Assembly: GCA_963923035.1 (NCBI GenBank)
Contig: CAWUKT010000020.1
Location: 1 to 64,000, forward strand
Direction of reading: 5' to 3'
Length of the DNA: 64,000 nt
Origin: CAWUKT01 sp963923035
GTDB taxonomy: Bacteria; Bacteroidota; Bacteroidia; J057; JADKCL01
Below the pieces are notes generated by a model. It was not told the origin of the DNA. It did not search any database and saw nothing but the letters and a program-made list of their open reading frames with translations. Numbering within the stretch: the first letter of the stretch is position 1; the number at the start of each line of letters is the position of its first letter. The position numbers and the translations under genes are program-made. Shown piece after piece: positions 44,273 to 52,911 of the stretch.

Positions 44273-45259
44273 TCACAGTACAAAGGCGGCACTGGCAAAG
44301 GCCAGTCCCCCACCTGAACTGATGAAAAATATCAGGTCCCCTTCCTTCACCAAGCCCTGCTCCCACGCTTCATTGAAGGCCATAGGAATACACGCCGAAC
44401 CGGTATAGCCGTACTGGTGCATCACATTGTGCGCAACCTCATGCGGCAACTTCAACAGGTCCAAGGTGGCGTTGATGGCATTGATGTTGATTTGGGTGAA
44501 AAAATACTTGTTGACGTCGGTGGGCTGGACTTCCAGCCGCCGACAGAGCTCGAGTACCATGCCCGACCACATCTCCGGATTCAATTCCGGCGGAAACTTC
44601 TTCGCAAACTTCAGCTTGTGGGCGGCATCGGTCGGGGCGGCCCCGTTGATCGGGGCCACGGTTCCACCGGCGTAAACGCCCATGTAGTCCCAGTACTGGC
44701 CCTTTGAAATGAGCTGTCCGCTCTGGTAGCCCGCCTTGGTCACCTCGGCCTTCAGCAAGACGGCGCCCGCGCCGTCGGCAAACAGCGTGACCGTTTTCTT
44801 GTCCTCCGGATTGAGGTGGCGGCTCATCGCGTAGGCCCCGATCACCAGGATATACTGGTAGCTTTCGTCGGCCCGGATGTACTTGGCGGCCATGTCGAGG
44901 CCACTCACGAAGCCAGCACAAGCGGCGTTCACGTCAAATGCGCCCGCATTCACCGCGCCCAGCTCATGCTGGACGACCGACGCCGTCGCCGGGGACAGGT
45001 AATCGGGCGTATCCGTGGTTAGGATGATCAGGTCCAATTGTTCGGGCCGGATGCCGGCCCGTTCCAGGCAGGTCCGCGACGCGTCGAGGGCGAGTGTCGA
45101 GGTGCTTTGGCCCTCGGTGACCCACCGGCGGTTGAAAATCTGGGCACTTTGCTCGAGCCAGGTGCTGACGTCGATGCCGAGGGCGGCATCGAAATGTGCG
45201 TTGGAAAGTACGCGTTCCGGGGCGGCAGCGCCCACCGATATGATCCGTGCGTTGTTCAT
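44273..45259 (-). CDS. KAS III-like thiolase-fold enzyme with altered catalytic residues
   Basis: 328 residues, full length for the FabH family. The nucleophile is present (DVNAACAGF, Cys114). At the position of the FabH HQAN motif the sequence is FFTQININ (Thr255 for His), and at the GNTS motif it is YGYTGSA (Tyr285 for Asn), so two of the three usual condensing residues are missing. Such enzymes may act as acyltransferases or hydrolases rather than decarboxylating condensing enzymes, as inference. It overlaps the SSS symporter gene by ATGA and precedes a lipoprotein gene. The label 3-oxoacyl-ACP synthase III would be the default but may mislead. Confidence 0.88.
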   Translation of the reverse strand: MNNARIISVGAAAPERVLSNAHFDAALGIDVSTWLEQSAQIFNRRWVTEGQSTSTLALDASRTCLERAGIRPEQLDLIILTTDTPDYLSPATASVVQHELGAVNAGAFDVNAACAGFVSGLDMAAKYIRADESYQYILVIGAYAMSRHLNPEDKKTVTLFADGAGAVLLKAEVTKAGYQSGQLISKGQYWDYMGVYAGGTVAPINGAAPTDAAHKLKFAKKFPPELNPEMWSGMVLELCRRLEVQPTDVNKYFFTQININAINATLDLLKLPHEVAHNVMHQYGYTGSACIPMAFNEAWEQGLVKEGDLIFFISSGGGLAFASAAFVL

Positions 45260-46767
45260 GGGGCAGAGGCGGGTGCGACCCGCCGGTTTTGGACGAAGCC
45301 CAGGGCCAGGGCAGGAAGACTTCCCGCCAGGCAGCCCACTGCTGCCGTCACTCCGGGATTGGCCACGTTGAGGGCCAGGTCTGGAAACAAATCCGATCCA
45401 AAGAAATACAAACCAAAATGCAGCACCACGCCCAGGACCGACAGGGCCCAGACCGCGGTGAGGTTAACCTGTTTGAAGAGGACGCCCGCCATCAGGGGCG
45501 GCACCACCGCCAGCACCAACCCGTAGACGCCCACCTGGCCAAAGATGCCGAGGAGTTTGGGCGGGTTGAGGTTGACGAAGAACGTGGCAATCGCGATGAC
45601 GACCAGCACAATATTGCTGCTCCGCAGGGCCCATTTCATGTGTTTTTCCTTGTCCACCGGTCCTTTTTCCCGCATCTCCACCACATTCATGATCAGGTCG
45701 TTGCTCGTGATTGTGGAAATCCCCACCATGAGTCCATCGAGGGTCGACATGGCGGCGGCGAGCAAGACGACACTGATGACCGTGAACATCCAATCGGGAA
45801 ATACATATTGCAGGTAAGCGGTCATGACGAGGTCCTGCCGGAAATTGCCGGTGGCCGGGTCGAGCAGGGCTTCATCCGGGACGACGACGTGGGCAAAGAA
45901 TCCCGCCAGGAGGAGGAGGGTGAACAGCAAATAGGTCCCGGCGAATACGTAGATATAGCGCCGGACATCGCGGTCCCGCTTCACGTACAGGGCCTTGGTC
46001 AGAATATGGGGCTGGCAAACCAGGGCCGCCCCAATGACAAAGCCCGCGATATAAATCGAGAAGGTCGAATCAAACAATTTGCTGCCGGGGTTAACCCAGG
46101 CCAGCAGATTGGGATCCACTTCATTTAATTTTCCAACAATGTCGACACCATCAAACAGCCACAATTTCAGCCCCGCCCCCACGATGAGCACCGACACGCC
46201 CACCATCAGGAACCCCTGAAACATATTCGTGTAGACATGGGCATAGGTCCCGCCCAGGATCACATAAGAGGTCACGAAGACCAGCGTAATGATCAGCGCC
46301 GTGGTATTGTCAACGCCCAGCATTTTCTGCATCACAATCGAAATTCCTCCGACCAATAGCACAATGAAGGCGAACGCGAGGAGGTTGAGCAGGGCGAAGT
46401 AGAGGGCAAATGGACGGGAGCCATAGCGCTTTCCAATCCAATCCGGAATGGTCAGCGCCTTCATTTTTTCTCCCTGCCTCCGAAATGAGAAGGACAAGAG
46501 AAACAGCATGAATAAAATCCCAATGAAAACGCTCACGCCCAGATGCATCCAGGCCGCGAGTCCGTCCACATAAATGAAACCGGGATTGATGATAAAGGTC
46601 GCCGCTGAAGCTGTGCTCGTCGCCAGGGTAATGCCCACCACAAAGGGGGACATGTCGCCCTTTCCAATCGCGAAACTGGCGAAGTCACCCGTTTTCTTAT
46701 ACCCCAGCCAACCGAGATACGAAGTCACGGCTACATACAGGGAAAATAAGATCCAGGCGAGTGTCAT
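45256..46767 (-). CDS. Sodium:solute symporter (SSS family)
   Basis: 503 residues from the ATG at 46767 (MTLAWILFSLYVAVTS); the longer open frame upstream is hydrophilic and crosses the leader. About thirteen membrane helices are visible, with the SSS-type segments GDMSPFVVGITLATSTASAATF (sodium-site region in TM1-2) and AAAMSTLDGLMVGIS near TM8. The family imports organic acids, sugars or amino acids with sodium. It is coupled by ATGA to the KAS III-like gene, which hints that its substrate is an organic acid feeding the acyl ligase. The candidate operator palindrome lies 88-115 bp upstream. Confidence 0.93.
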   Translation of the reverse strand: MTLAWILFSLYVAVTSYLGWLGYKKTGDFASFAIGKGDMSPFVVGITLATSTASAATFIINPGFIYVDGLAAWMHLGVSVFIGILFMLFLLSFSFRRQGEKMKALTIPDWIGKRYGSRPFALYFALLNLLAFAFIVLLVGGISIVMQKMLGVDNTTALIITLVFVTSYVILGGTYAHVYTNMFQGFLMVGVSVLIVGAGLKLWLFDGVDIVGKLNEVDPNLLAWVNPGSKLFDSTFSIYIAGFVIGAALVCQPHILTKALYVKRDRDVRRYIYVFAGTYLLFTLLLLAGFFAHVVVPDEALLDPATGNFRQDLVMTAYLQYVFPDWMFTVISVVLLAAAMSTLDGLMVGISTITSNDLIMNVVEMREKGPVDKEKHMKWALRSSNIVLVVIAIATFFVNLNPPKLLGIFGQVGVYGLVLAVVPPLMAGVLFKQVNLTAVWALSVLGVVLHFGLYFFGSDLFPDLALNVANPGVTAAVGCLAGSLPALALGFVQNRRVAPASAP

Positions 46768-46854
46768 ACAGTCCTTTGGGTGGTGGATACTTGATACCTT
46801 ACAGCAGGCCTCTTTGGGCACAATGAATCTAAACAGCTTGTCGGTGAAACTTAG

Positions 46855-46882
46855 GTCAACCCCAGATTATTATGGGGTTGAC
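46855..46882. promoter_or_regulatory. GTCAACCCCA-N8-TGGGGTTGAC palindrome, candidate operator
   Basis: A perfect 10-bp inverted repeat with an 8-bp spacer between the stop of the cytosolic hydrolase and the start of the symporter operon. On the minus strand it is followed by CTAAGTTTCACC, without a T run, so it is not a good terminator. Half-sites recur at 46951-46958 and 47892-47911, near the promoters of the same locus. Confidence 0.55.
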
Positions 46883-46964
46883 TAAGCGTTCCGAAAAATG
46901 TTGATCTCTTTCTTTTTCATCCCGAAAACCTCCAAAGCAATATCAGCCCAGGGTTGACGGAATG

Positions 46965-47840
46965 CTATATGAGAAATCTCAGTACTGCTTCGTTGAACTT
47001 TTCGGAGGCTTCCCACTGGAGGAAATGGCCCACTTGGGTCAGGTAGCTGAGCTCCCGGGGAGCCAGGGCCTGCACTCCGGCGCGGGTGATGTCGCGGGTC
47101 TTCCGACCCGCGTGCAGGCGGGGATGCGGAATCAGCGCATCCTCGGCGCCGTAGAGCACCATGAGGTCGCCTCCCACTTCCGCCAATTGCTGGTGGACGC
47201 TGTCCTGCACCATGCCCAACACACATTTGGGCAGCATGTCGCAGTAGTAGCCGAATCCCGGCCCGGTCCGCAGGGCTTCCATCTCATCGAAAAGGAACCC
47301 GACGTCGTCGGGAAGCCGGTGAAAATAGCTGGTGACGCTCCGTTGGGCCTGCTCGGCGGTCATTTGCCCCAGGAAATCGGCGGTGTAATTTTCGCGCAGC
47401 CAGGCGATTTCGTCGCGGGTGAAGGACTCAATGCCCGCTGGGGCGACCAGAATCGCCCGATCAGTGAGGTGGGAATGGTCCAGGAGGGTGCGCAGGACGA
47501 CCTGTCCGCCCATGCTGTGGCCGACCAGGACGGGTCGGTGCACGCCCAATTGCACGAGGAACTCGTGGAGGACATCGGCGAAAAAGGGCATCGTAAAGGA
47601 GTAGTTCTCCTTGGAGGATTGGCCGTAGCCGGGCAAATCGAGGGAAATACACCGGAAATGGTGCCGGAGTTGCGGGACGTTTTTCCGCCAGGCCCGCAGG
47701 TTGCTGGCCATTCCATGCACAAATACCAGGGTGTCATCACCCTGGCCTTCATCCAGATACGCCACCCGGACTCCACTCCCCAAGGTCAGGACCTCGGGCT
47801 GGTAGGTATGGGTATCGGGAGAAATGGTATTTCGCATCAT
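46965..47840 (-). CDS. Alpha/beta hydrolase, cytosolic paralogue
   Basis: 291 residues without a signal peptide. Oxyanion motif FVHGMASN, nucleophile elbow VGHSMGG, acid LYGAEDALIPH and base VGHFLQWE give a complete triad. It closely resembles the lipoprotein hydrolase at 40984-41946 in the cap region too (ILVAPAGIESF, CVLGMVQDSV against CIQGMVDDPV). The pair may split the same type of ester outside and inside the cell. It is transcribed alone, away from the reductase gene, with two GTCAACCC-type elements in the shared promoter region. Confidence 0.9.
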   Translation of the reverse strand: MMRNTISPDTHTYQPEVLTLGSGVRVAYLDEGQGDDTLVFVHGMASNLRAWRKNVPQLRHHFRCISLDLPGYGQSSKENYSFTMPFFADVLHEFLVQLGVHRPVLVGHSMGGQVVLRTLLDHSHLTDRAILVAPAGIESFTRDEIAWLRENYTADFLGQMTAEQAQRSVTSYFHRLPDDVGFLFDEMEALRTGPGFGYYCDMLPKCVLGMVQDSVHQQLAEVGGDLMVLYGAEDALIPHPRLHAGRKTRDITRAGVQALAPRELSYLTQVGHFLQWEASEKFNEAVLRFLI

Positions 47841-47891
47841 GGGTGACCGTTAGCTGGGAAAAGATAGGGAGAAAGTCGGTGCATAAAACAG

Positions 47892-47911
47892 CTCAACCCA
47901 AAGTCAACCCC
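47892..47911. promoter_or_regulatory. Tandem CTCAACCC / GTCAACCCC half-sites in divergent promoter
   Basis: CTCAACCC (47892-47899) and GTCAACCCC (47903-47911) lie 11 bp apart, about one helical turn, between the divergent hydrolase and reductase genes. The second is identical to each arm of the 46855-46882 palindrome. Confidence 0.45.
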
Positions 47912-48074
47912 TCCTAAATTTCCCCTTTTAAACCCTTATCATGCCTTTTCGTTTCTCATTCATCTCCTCCAACTCGTCCAGTCAATCCCCCATTTCTTTT
48001 CTCCCATCCCCACCTCCCCTTTTGATTGTTATAGATTCCCGCCGTTGAATACAACTGGAAAACCACTCTAATTC

Positions 48075-48818
48075 ATGAAACAACTCGAAGGCAAAATTGC
48101 AATTGTCACTGGAGGCTCTCAGGGGATTGGCAAGGCCATTGTCAAACAATTCCTGGACGAAGGCGCCCAGGTCGCCATTTGGGACATCGACGTCACCAAA
48201 GCCAAGGCGACCCAGGCGGAATACGACCCGTCCGGCGAGCGCATCCGCATTTATGAGGTGAATGTGGCAGATTTCCAACAGGTAGAACAGCAAATGGCTG
48301 CCACCCACAACGACTTTGGGCGGATCGACATCCTGGTCAACAATGCCGGCATTACGCGCGACTCTTCCTTGAAGAAAATGAGTCTGGAGCAATGGGACCA
48401 GGTCATCGGCGTCAACTTGAATGGGGTTTTCTACTGCGTCAAGGCAGCATTCCCGTACATGGCCGCGCAGGGCTACGGCCGGATCGTCAACGCCTCCTCG
48501 GTCGTCGGCATCCAGGGCAATTTCGGCCAGACGAACTACGTGGCGACCAAGGCCGGGGTCATTGGGATGACCAAGGTTTGGGCCCGGGAATTTGGGCGGA
48601 AGGGCATCACCGTCAACGCGGTGGCGCCTGGCTTCATCAATACCGAAATGATGAGTACCATCCCCGACAATGTCCTGGACGGCATCAAAGGGAAGTCGCC
48701 CCTGAACCGGCTGGGTGAAGTCGATGAAGTCGCCAGCGTCTATACCTTCCTGGCTTCCGACGCCGCCGCTTTCGTGACGGGAACGACCATTAGTGTGGAC
48801 GGCGGGGTCTCGTTGTGA
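48075..48818 (+). CDS. Short-chain dehydrogenase, FabG/PhaB-like
   Basis: 247 residues, the classical SDR size. The cofactor motif is TGGSQGIGKAI, with NNAGITRDSSLKKM; the catalytic set is Ser in NASSVVG, Tyr and Lys in YVATKAG, and Asn in VNLNGVF. The C-terminus TGTTISVDGGVS matches 3-oxoacyl-ACP and acetoacetyl-CoA reductases. Residues after the second strand (IDVTKAKA) suggest NADH or NADPH without a clear preference. It is divergent from the cytosolic hydrolase and shares the GTCAACCCC elements, so it may belong to the same acyl pathway. Confidence 0.92.
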   Translation: MKQLEGKIAIVTGGSQGIGKAIVKQFLDEGAQVAIWDIDVTKAKATQAEYDPSGERIRIYEVNVADFQQVEQQMAATHNDFGRIDILVNNAGITRDSSLKKMSLEQWDQVIGVNLNGVFYCVKAAFPYMAAQGYGRIVNASSVVGIQGNFGQTNYVATKAGVIGMTKVWAREFGRKGITVNAVAPGFINTEMMSTIPDNVLDGIKGKSPLNRLGEVDEVASVYTFLASDAAAFVTGTTISVDGGVSL

Positions 48819-48875
48819 CACCTGTCAATGCCCGTTAAATTGTAACTTTTGCCTCGCTGCCTCAATTGGGTACTT

Positions 48876-50240
48876 ATGCGAAGGCCACTGAAAACGTTCA
48901 CCGAATTTTCCCACTCGATCCTTCCCCACGAGATCGATTACCTCCTCTATGCCAACCAACTCCAGGACGAGGACCGGGTCGCCATCCTCCGGCAAATCCG
49001 CCACAACATCGAACAGCAGCCACCCGGCGATCATTTTGATGTCGATATTGACAAGCGGACCTATTCCCACCTCAAGAACTGGATTCAGAAGCAATTGGAA
49101 GGGATTGATGTGGATCGACTCTACGAATGGATGTCCCACCTGGACATCAAGATCATCAATGACCGCATTTCCCCCGATGAAGAACGGCAGCTCCTCCGCA
49201 CCCTGAAGAATTACCAGCACCCGGCCTTTTTCTTCACCAAATTCTACGAAGTCCTCCGCAATTACAGCAACTTCCTCCTCATTCGGCTGCGGTACAAGGA
49301 CCACCAAACCGTCAACCAATTTCTCGAACAGTACCAGACGTCCTACCTCGAACACCAGGAGGTCCAGGAACGGCTTCAAAATGCCAGCCGGGACATTGTG
49401 GAAGAGTATACCATGCGGGAGTCCACCAAATCGGAATGGCGGGAATGGCTGAGTCAGGTCTTCGAAAATGGCCAGATCCAGGGCTATTTTCGGTACCAAA
49501 GTCTGATTCGACTCCACTATATTGACCTGCTGCGGGAGAACAACAAAGAATTATTGGAGCGCTACGAAAAGGTGGGGAGCTATTTCAAGGAGGGAAAATT
49601 CTACTCGAAGCGACTCGTACTCAACTTCTACCACAACCAAATGCTGCTCCACCACAAGGCCCGGGATTACGAGCGGGCCCTGCAATTTGGTTACCTCTCT
49701 ATCCGCGCCAAAAACCACGACTACCTCCTCTACGTTAACAACTTGTGCGATGTCCTCGTGCAATTGGGGCGCTACGAAGAGGGATTGGAATTGCTGCGGG
49801 GGGCGGCAAAGGAAGCCAAGGACACGAACAATTACTTCAATCGGGTTGGCTTCGTGGCCTTCTATATGCGCTGCCAAATCGGCGTGGGGCAGGCCCGCTC
49901 CGCGGTCAGTTACGGGAGCAGTTTCCTCGCCGCTTATAAAAAGGAAATCCTGAAGTACCGGTGGTACCGGTTCTTCAGGACTTACCTCGAAGCATTGCTG
50001 CGGACCGACCAATCGCGCGACATGCTCCGGCTCCTCAAGAAGCACCGCCTCCTCGAAATGGAGGCGGAGAAGGGCCTGGCGGCGGGAAAAATTCCCGCGT
50101 TCAAGGTCCTGGCCCATACCGCCCGCTACCTCGCGGGGGAAATGGATGCCGACCAATTTCAGGAAGCCCTGGCAGGGTATCCTCCCGCCCGACTCCAGCT
50201 TCTGCTGGCGGGCGACCTGGACGGCTTGTCCGGTCCTTGA
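48876..50240 (+). CDS. Large alpha-helical TPR-like protein, unknown
   Basis: 454 residues from the ATG at 48876. No signal peptide or membrane helix. The whole chain is charged and helical, with TPR-like units in the second half (YERALQFGYLSIRAKNHDYLLY, YEEGLELLRGAAKEAKDTNN) and an N-terminal helical domain rich in Asp, Glu and Arg (DIDKRTYSHLKNWIQKQLEG). I do not recognise a family. It could be a cytosolic scaffold. TAACTTTTG near 48842, 34 bp before the ATG, resembles a -7 element. It ends tail to tail with the TonB receptor gene, one base apart. Confidence 0.72.
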   Translation: MRRPLKTFTEFSHSILPHEIDYLLYANQLQDEDRVAILRQIRHNIEQQPPGDHFDVDIDKRTYSHLKNWIQKQLEGIDVDRLYEWMSHLDIKIINDRISPDEERQLLRTLKNYQHPAFFFTKFYEVLRNYSNFLLIRLRYKDHQTVNQFLEQYQTSYLEHQEVQERLQNASRDIVEEYTMRESTKSEWREWLSQVFENGQIQGYFRYQSLIRLHYIDLLRENNKELLERYEKVGSYFKEGKFYSKRLVLNFYHNQMLLHHKARDYERALQFGYLSIRAKNHDYLLYVNNLCDVLVQLGRYEEGLELLRGAAKEAKDTNNYFNRVGFVAFYMRCQIGVGQARSAVSYGSSFLAAYKKEILKYRWYRFFRTYLEALLRTDQSRDMLRLLKKHRLLEMEAEKGLAAGKIPAFKVLAHTARYLAGEMDADQFQEALAGYPPARLQLLLAGDLDGLSGP

Positions 50241-50241
50241 A

Positions 50242-52476
50242 TCACTTCAATGTATACCGGAAACCGGCGTAGACATTTCGCCCGAAGACGGGCGCCCATA
50301 TCAGCGTGGCGTCAAAATCGGGCCCAAAGGGGCTGTCCGCCGCCACAATCGGATTCTCTTGCCGATAGTCCAGCACATTTTCTCCTCCTACATACACCTC
50401 CCACGACTCTCCGAACTCTTTGTTGACCTGGGCATTGAGCAGCGGATAGGTCTCGGTCATCTCGTTTCCGCCGGGCAAACGCTGCGGCCCCACGATCTGC
50501 ACCGTCGCGTCAAACAGCCAACCGCTCTTGCGGGTGGTATAGCCTACGTTCACGAAGCCACGGTGCCGCGGATTGAAAGGCATCAGGAGTTGTCCGGAAC
50601 GGTAGACCGTCCGCACGTCGTAGTAGCGGTAGGCCAGACGCACATCCAGCCGGCGAATCAGTTCGTACTTGGCTTCCACCAGGAAGCTGTTCGCAAAGGA
50701 CAGGCCGTTCAGGGCGTAAAAATTGAGCTCGCCGGGCGTCTCGCGGTCCACCACCACTTGTTGGGGGAAATTGGTGCGGAAGGCCTCGGCCCGGATCTGA
50801 CCGGGACGGAAATCCAGGGTAAAGTCCTGGGTGAGGCTCACACCAAAATTCCAACTGACTTCCGGCAGAAAGCCGTAGCCCGGCAGGGAGGTCGGCGCAT
50901 CGAAGCGGACCACCCGCGAGCTGGCCAACAATCCCAACTGATCGGTGAGCAGGTTGGGCGTGCGCTGGCCCCGGCCCAGGGCGCCCCGAATGATCGTCGA
51001 GGGCGTGGCTTCGAAGCGGATGTTCAGGCGGGGCGTGATGAAGTTACCGTAGTAATTGTGCAAATCCGAGCGCAATCCGGCCACCACATCCAAGCGTCGG
51101 TTGGGGGAAAAAGTGTATTCAGCAAAGAAACCCGGGACGCTCTCGATCCGGTCAAAGGAGGCACTGTCCCCCGATTCGAAGCGGAAAGACTCTTCGTAAT
51201 TGTCCCGTTGGTAGCTGAACCCCAATTTCAGGGTGTGGAAGATACTGTCCAGGGGCAATTGACCGATGAAGTTGATGTACAATGACTGCTGCCGTCCCTC
51301 GTAGACCTGGTTCCCAAAGCGGGCGTTCTGGTCGTGGTAGAGGTACATGTACTGGGAACCGAAGCTCAGCAAAGGATCGTTGGGATCGTACCAGCCGAAC
51401 TTGGCAAAGGCCTGGTAGCGCTCCACCTCATCCTGGAACAGATAGAAGCTGTTGGCGAGGGGGGTGTCGGAGTCAAAAAAGCCCGCCTGGCCTCCTTCGT
51501 GCCGGCGGTAGAGGCCATTGACATTGACCTGCCCGACGAGCCCGCGGGTATCGTTGCGGAACCGCCAGCGGTTCATCCCGTTGAGCATGCGCCGCCGGGG
51601 CATGTCGAGGAAGCCATCGCCATTGCGGTCGTTGACCCGCTGGTTGTTGTTGACATGGAGCAGAATATTGGTCCCGACGCCCTCGGAGATCCGCAGATTG
51701 CCGACGGCATTGCCTTCGAGACGCCCCGCAATGTTCGCGTAGCCGTTCAGGTGGAGGCGTTCCTCATCGAAGGGATCGCGGTACTGCAAGTTGATTTGAC
51801 CAGCCATCGCTTCAAAACCATTGACGACGGAACCCGCCCCTTTCGCGATCTGGATGCTATTGATCCAGGGACCGGGAATGATGTCCAATCCTCCGACGGC
51901 CGCCAGGCCGTGGAGCAAGGGCATATTGTCATTGGTGATCGTTGCATATTGGCCGGCCAACCCCAGCATGCGAATCTGGCGGGTTCCGGTGACGGCATCA
52001 GAGAAGGACAGGTCCACGGAAGGATTCGTCTCAAAACTCTCCCCGAGGTTGCAGCACGCCGCTTTCCTCAATTCTTCCTGGGAAATGAGCTCCACTCCGA
52101 CCGGGTCCATTCGGCTGAACACGCTGCCCATCCGACGTCCCGTGATGACCTCCGTCTTGATATTGACCGAGGAGGTTTCCAGCTCAAAGTAAATCTCTTT
52201 TTGTTCCGGCCCCACCGCCAGGGTATCGCCGACCATCCCGGTGAATTTGGCCACCAGTTGGTCCCGGCCTTTTTCTCGCTTTAATTGAAAACTGCCGTCT
52301 TCATTCAGGACAAAAGTTCCCTTTTTCCCATCCAACCAATACACCGAGGCGCCCACCAGAGGTACTTTTTTCCCCTCCTCTTCTACCCCCATCACCCGAC
52401 CCGAGATCATATTCTGGGCGGGAAGCGATGCCATCGTGCACGCCCCCACCAGAAGTAGCCATAAAATTTTCTTCAT
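50242..52476 (-). CDS. TonB-dependent outer-membrane receptor, probable metal uptake
   Basis: 744 residues from the ATG at 52476, which begins the signal peptide (MKKILWLLLVGACTMASLPAQ). A carboxypeptidase-like beta domain comes first (ISGRVMGVEEEGKKVPLVGASVYW), then the plug: ELISQEELRKAACCNLGESF and DAVTGTRQIRMLGLAGQYA, then a 22-strand barrel ending in a terminal aromatic-rich strand (NVYAGFRYTLK). The CCNL...DAVTG version of the plug is, as I recall, the one found next to heavy-metal-associated proteins in Bacteroidota. Here the HMA lipoprotein lies 10 nt upstream, so copper or another transition metal is the likely cargo. Confidence 0.92.
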   Translation of the reverse strand: MKKILWLLLVGACTMASLPAQNMISGRVMGVEEEGKKVPLVGASVYWLDGKKGTFVLNEDGSFQLKREKGRDQLVAKFTGMVGDTLAVGPEQKEIYFELETSSVNIKTEVITGRRMGSVFSRMDPVGVELISQEELRKAACCNLGESFETNPSVDLSFSDAVTGTRQIRMLGLAGQYATITNDNMPLLHGLAAVGGLDIIPGPWINSIQIAKGAGSVVNGFEAMAGQINLQYRDPFDEERLHLNGYANIAGRLEGNAVGNLRISEGVGTNILLHVNNNQRVNDRNGDGFLDMPRRRMLNGMNRWRFRNDTRGLVGQVNVNGLYRRHEGGQAGFFDSDTPLANSFYLFQDEVERYQAFAKFGWYDPNDPLLSFGSQYMYLYHDQNARFGNQVYEGRQQSLYINFIGQLPLDSIFHTLKLGFSYQRDNYEESFRFESGDSASFDRIESVPGFFAEYTFSPNRRLDVVAGLRSDLHNYYGNFITPRLNIRFEATPSTIIRGALGRGQRTPNLLTDQLGLLASSRVVRFDAPTSLPGYGFLPEVSWNFGVSLTQDFTLDFRPGQIRAEAFRTNFPQQVVVDRETPGELNFYALNGLSFANSFLVEAKYELIRRLDVRLAYRYYDVRTVYRSGQLLMPFNPRHRGFVNVGYTTRKSGWLFDATVQIVGPQRLPGGNEMTETYPLLNAQVNKEFGESWEVYVGGENVLDYRQENPIVAADSPFGPDFDATLIWAPVFGRNVYAGFRYTLK

Positions 52477-52486
52477 GACAAGGGGA

Positions 52487-52855
52487 TTAATCAGCCTCGT
52501 TCTTTGCGTCACTTCGGTAGTGACAGCAACCTTCCAGTGCGTTATAAGTCGCGTCCTTGGATTTTACATTCGGAGTATCGTGGCCCACATTTGCCACCAT
52601 CTTTTCAATGGTTTCTAGCGACACTTTAGACGGGACATAAACCACCGTCAACAGATTTTTTTCGAGGTTGTAATCGGCCGTTTTGACGCCTCGGACGGCC
52701 ACGGCCTCTTCAATCCGGTCCTTGCACATACCACAGGCACCGCCAACTTCAAATTCAGCCTTGACAAGGGAAGTGGAGGAGGCTTGCTGGGTCCCCGAAC
52801 ATGAAATCAGGAAAGCCAGAGAAAGCAGGGGAATAATGGATAGGATATTTTTCAT
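52487..52855 (-). CDS. Heavy-metal-associated (HMA) domain lipoprotein
   Basis: 122 residues from the ATG at 52855. Lipobox with Cys18 (LSLAFLISC). The mature part is one HMA domain: VGGACGMCKDRIEEAVAVRGV, with the metal-binding Cys-x-x-Cys (CGMC), and the ferredoxin-like betas LTVVYVPSKVSLETIEKM. The C-terminus adds GCCHYRSD, a second possible metal site. It binds a soft metal such as Cu(I) in the periplasm and may hand it to or from the TonB receptor encoded next. Middle gene of a three-gene unit. Confidence 0.92.
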   Translation of the reverse strand: MKNILSIIPLLSLAFLISCSGTQQASSTSLVKAEFEVGGACGMCKDRIEEAVAVRGVKTADYNLEKNLLTVVYVPSKVSLETIEKMVANVGHDTPNVKSKDATYNALEGCCHYRSDAKNEAD

Positions 52856-52911
52856 AGATAAATGGGTCAAATAAATAAAACAGTGAAATACATGGGTGTA
52901 TTCACGGCCAT

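Noticed and set aside
46855..46882. Palindrome as a terminator of the cytosolic hydrolase gene
   Set aside because: No T run follows on the minus strand (CTAAGTTTCACC), and the half-site recurs in promoter regions, so an operator is the better reading.
39487..48818. Olefin biosynthesis cluster (OleABCD): thiolase-fold enzyme, alpha/beta hydrolase, AMP ligase and reductase together
   Set aside because: The KAS III-like protein lacks the OleA His and Asn; the hydrolases have GHSMGG serine elbows, not the Asp of OleB; the reductase is a 247-residue classical SDR, not an extended SDR like OleD.
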